From positions 1 through 16,396 of the forward strand of contig JAKCCP010000228.1 of NCBI GenBank assembly GCA_021841985.1: DNA of 16,396 bases, written 5' to 3'. Source of the DNA: Pseudomonadota bacterium (lineage in GTDB: Bacteria > Pseudomonadota > Alphaproteobacteria > Acetobacterales > Acetobacteraceae). Below are positions 14,701 to 16,396 of this stretch, piece after piece. The notes under the pieces were generated by a model. It searched no databases. It was not told the origin of the DNA and saw only the letters and a program-made list of their open reading frames with translations. A program made the translations under genes and the position numbers. The stretch's first letter is position 1. Each line of letters starts with the position of its first letter.

Positions 14701-16293
14701 ATGACCGCGCCTGCCACAGCGCCCGGAGCGGCCTCCTGGGCGCCCGCCGCCAACCCTTGGGCGATTGCCCTGGTTGTCACGCTGGCCGCCTTCATGGAGG
14801 TGCTGGATACCACCATCGTCAATGTCTCGCTGCCCTATATCGCTGGCAGCATGTCGGTGAGCAACGACCAGAGCACCTGGACGCTGACCTCTTATCTCGT
14901 CGCCAACGGCATCGTGCTGCCAATTTCCGGCTGGTTGTCGAGCCTGATCGGGCGCAAGCGCTATTTTCTCCTCTGCATCGGCGCCTTCACGCTGTTTTCC
15001 TTTCTTTGCGGCAGCGCCACCAGCCTTTCGGAACTGATCGTCTTTCGCCTGTTGCAAGGATTTTTCGGCGGCGGGCTGCAACCGAGCCAGCAGGCGATCA
15101 TTCTCGACACATTTCCCCCGGCGCAGCGCGGTCGCGCGTTCGGCGTCGTCGCCATGGCGATCATCGTGGCGCCGGTGCTCGGCCCCACTTTGGGTGGTTG
15201 GCTCACCGATCACTACAACTGGCGCTGGATTTTTTTCATCAATGTGCCGATCGGGCTGATCACGCTGCTCGGCGTTGCTCGTCTGGTCGAGGATCCGCCT
15301 TGGTTGGCGGCGCTTGAGCGCACCCGCGCGCGGGGCGGCATCGACTATATTGGGCTCGGCCTGATCATGCTCGGCTTCGGCGCGTTGCAGGTGTTCATGG
15401 ATCGCGGCGAGGACGCCGACTGGTTCGGCTCGCCCTTCATCGTTCTGATGGCGGGGCTTGCCGCTTCCAGCCTGATCGCGGCCAGCGTCTGGCTGTGGCA
15501 GGCGAAGGCGCCGGTGGTCAAGCTCCGGGTTCTCAAGGATCGCAATTTCGCCATCGGCTGCCTGATGATTTTCGCAACCGGCCTGGTGCTCTACGCGAGC
15601 GCCGTGATCGTGCCGCTGCTCGCGCAGACCGTGCTCGGTTATACGTCGTTCCTGGCTGGCCTGTTGCTCGCGCCGGGGGCGGCGCTGGTGATCGCGACCA
15701 TCCCCATCGTGATCGCGTTGATGGCGCGGGTCGAGACCAGGCTAATCATCGCGTTCGGCTTTTTCACCCTCGGCGCGGCGCTGATTTTCTCGCGCGCGCT
15801 CGCGCCCGATATCGATTTCACCACGCTGCTCGCCATGCGCTCGGCGCAGAGCTTCGGACTCGCCTTCCTGTTCGTGCCGATCAGCACGATTACCTTTGTC
15901 ACCCTGCCGGCAGCCGACATTGCCGATGGCACGGCGTTGTTCACCATGTTCCGCAACCTCGCGGGCTCGATCGGCATCGCCGCGGCGACCGCGCTGATCA
16001 CCGAGCGGGCGCAGGTGCATCAGGCGTTTCTCGCCCCCTATCTGACGCCGCTCGATGCCCCGTTCACGGCGCTGCTGAACCAGCGCACGGCGAGCCTGCT
16101 GGGCCAGGGGATGGCGCCGTCATCGGTCCATCAGCAGGCGCTCGGCATGATCGAGCAGACGCTGCACACCCAGGCCTCGATCCTCGGCTATATCGATGTC
16201 TTCGGCTATGCCGCGCTCGCCGCCTTCATGGTGGTGCCGTTCGCCTTTCTGCTGCGCCCGGGGCGCGGCAGCGCGCCCGGCGCCATCCATTGA
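14701..16293 (+). CDS. emrB: DHA2-family MFS multidrug exporter (EmrB/QacA type)
   Basis: This encodes 530 residues from ATG 14701, with AGGTGG overlapping the emrA stop. Fourteen membrane helices are expected for DHA2 members; the hydrophobic pattern is consistent. Family motifs seen are LDTTIVNVSLP (35-45), motif A-like GWLSSLIGRKR (77-87), and the antiporter motif C, APVLGPTLGG (157-166). The protein uses proton exchange to move drugs or other hydrophobic compounds out of the cytoplasm and pairs with the EmrA adaptor. An outer-membrane channel gene is not visible in this window; one could be next downstream. The substrate cannot be told from sequence. The C-terminal tail (RPGRGSAPGAIH) is unremarkable. 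Confidence 0.93.
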   Translation: MTAPATAPGAASWAPAANPWAIALVVTLAAFMEVLDTTIVNVSLPYIAGSMSVSNDQSTWTLTSYLVANGIVLPISGWLSSLIGRKRYFLLCIGAFTLFSFLCGSATSLSELIVFRLLQGFFGGGLQPSQQAIILDTFPPAQRGRAFGVVAMAIIVAPVLGPTLGGWLTDHYNWRWIFFINVPIGLITLLGVARLVEDPPWLAALERTRARGGIDYIGLGLIMLGFGALQVFMDRGEDADWFGSPFIVLMAGLAASSLIAASVWLWQAKAPVVKLRVLKDRNFAIGCLMIFATGLVLYASAVIVPLLAQTVLGYTSFLAGLLLAPGAALVIATIPIVIALMARVETRLIIAFGFFTLGAALIFSRALAPDIDFTTLLAMRSAQSFGLAFLFVPISTITFVTLPAADIADGTALFTMFRNLAGSIGIAAATALITERAQVHQAFLAPYLTPLDAPFTALLNQRTASLLGQGMAPSSVHQQALGMIEQTLHTQASILGYIDVFGYAALAAFMVVPFAFLLRPGRGSAPGAIH

Positions 16294-16310
16294 CCCCGCG
16301 CCGCGCGGGG
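16294..16310 (+). terminator. GC hairpin right after the emrB stop
   Basis: CCCCGCG pairs with CGCGGGG across a CCG loop, beginning one base after the TGA. No U-tract follows, so it is a weak intrinsic terminator candidate or a transcript-stabilising stem. Confidence 0.4.
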
Positions 16311-16384
16311 CCATCTGCCCGAGGCGGCGTGCTTTGCGTTCGCCGGGTACTATGCGAGGTTAACGTAAGCGAGGTTGGGGACGG

Positions 16385-16396
16385 ATGCGAAGGCTG
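16385..16396 (+). CDS. Possible start of a further gene, cut by the window end
   Basis: An ATG at 16385 follows a purine-rich GAGGTTGGGGACGG and reads Met-Arg-Arg-Leu before the window ends. A basic start like this would suit an exported protein, such as an outer-membrane efflux channel, which is often the third gene of an emr cluster. That identity is only a guess from context. A direct repeat of GCGAGGTT (16354 and 16369) lies just upstream. Confidence 0.25.

Noticed and set aside
1..16396. CRISPR arrays, tRNA or rRNA genes, insertion sequences and prophage genes
   Set aside because: No regular spaced repeats, tRNA-like folds, transposases, or phage proteins were seen in either strand.

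Overview
The window is about 16.4 kb of very GC-rich bacterial chromosome. Its gene content is typical of Alphaproteobacteria. A MoxR / DUF58 / BatA-DUF4159 / amidotransferase-like membrane protein operon lies back to back with DUF1285 – CoA pyrophosphatase (Nudix) – CCA-adding enzyme. Together with a large nested GC-rich palindrome between genes, this points to Rhodospirillales, most likely Acetobacteraceae. That placement is inference from gene order and protein style, with no database search behind it.

Layout. Minus strand, 31-8754: two small exported proteins (a four-cysteine protein and a signal-peptide protein with ankyrin-like repeats), a TspO/MBR membrane protein, and a four-gene operon read right to left from moxR (8754) through DUF58, an 892-aa BatA/DUF4159 protein and a 693-aa membrane protein. 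Each of the three operon junctions is a 4-nt ATGA overlap, so translation is probably coupled. The tspO frame overlaps the end of the operon. Plus strand, 9051-11461: DUF1285, Nudix hydrolase and cca, closely packed. The 296-bp gap 8755-9050 is the divergent control region. At 11462-11681 a 220-bp imperfect palindrome fills nearly the whole gap before the next gene. Plus strand, 11688-16293: an MsbA-like half-size ABC exporter, then an EmrA-type membrane fusion protein and a DHA2-family (EmrB/QacA) drug exporter. The Emr pair has its own promoter, with a TetR-type operator candidate in the -35/-10 spacer. The last dozen bases may begin another gene.

How the genes work together. MoxR AAA+ ATPases usually act with DUF58 and von Willebrand A proteins in envelope maturation or stress roles. 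Here DUF58 keeps a full metal-site motif, while the two large membrane partners carry degenerate ones. The Nudix and CCA enzymes are housekeeping. EmrA/EmrB together would form an inner-membrane pump reaching into the periplasm.

The points most worth a second look are the palindrome with its compensated hairpins (and the ABC gene it leaves without a Shine-Dalgarno), the moxR-operon proteins with degraded metal sites, the missing conventional start of tspO, and the operator-in-promoter layout before emrA. I did not find a CRISPR array, transposase, phage gene, tRNA or rRNA. No wholly new system is demonstrated; the moxR operon is the nearest to a biochemically undescribed one.
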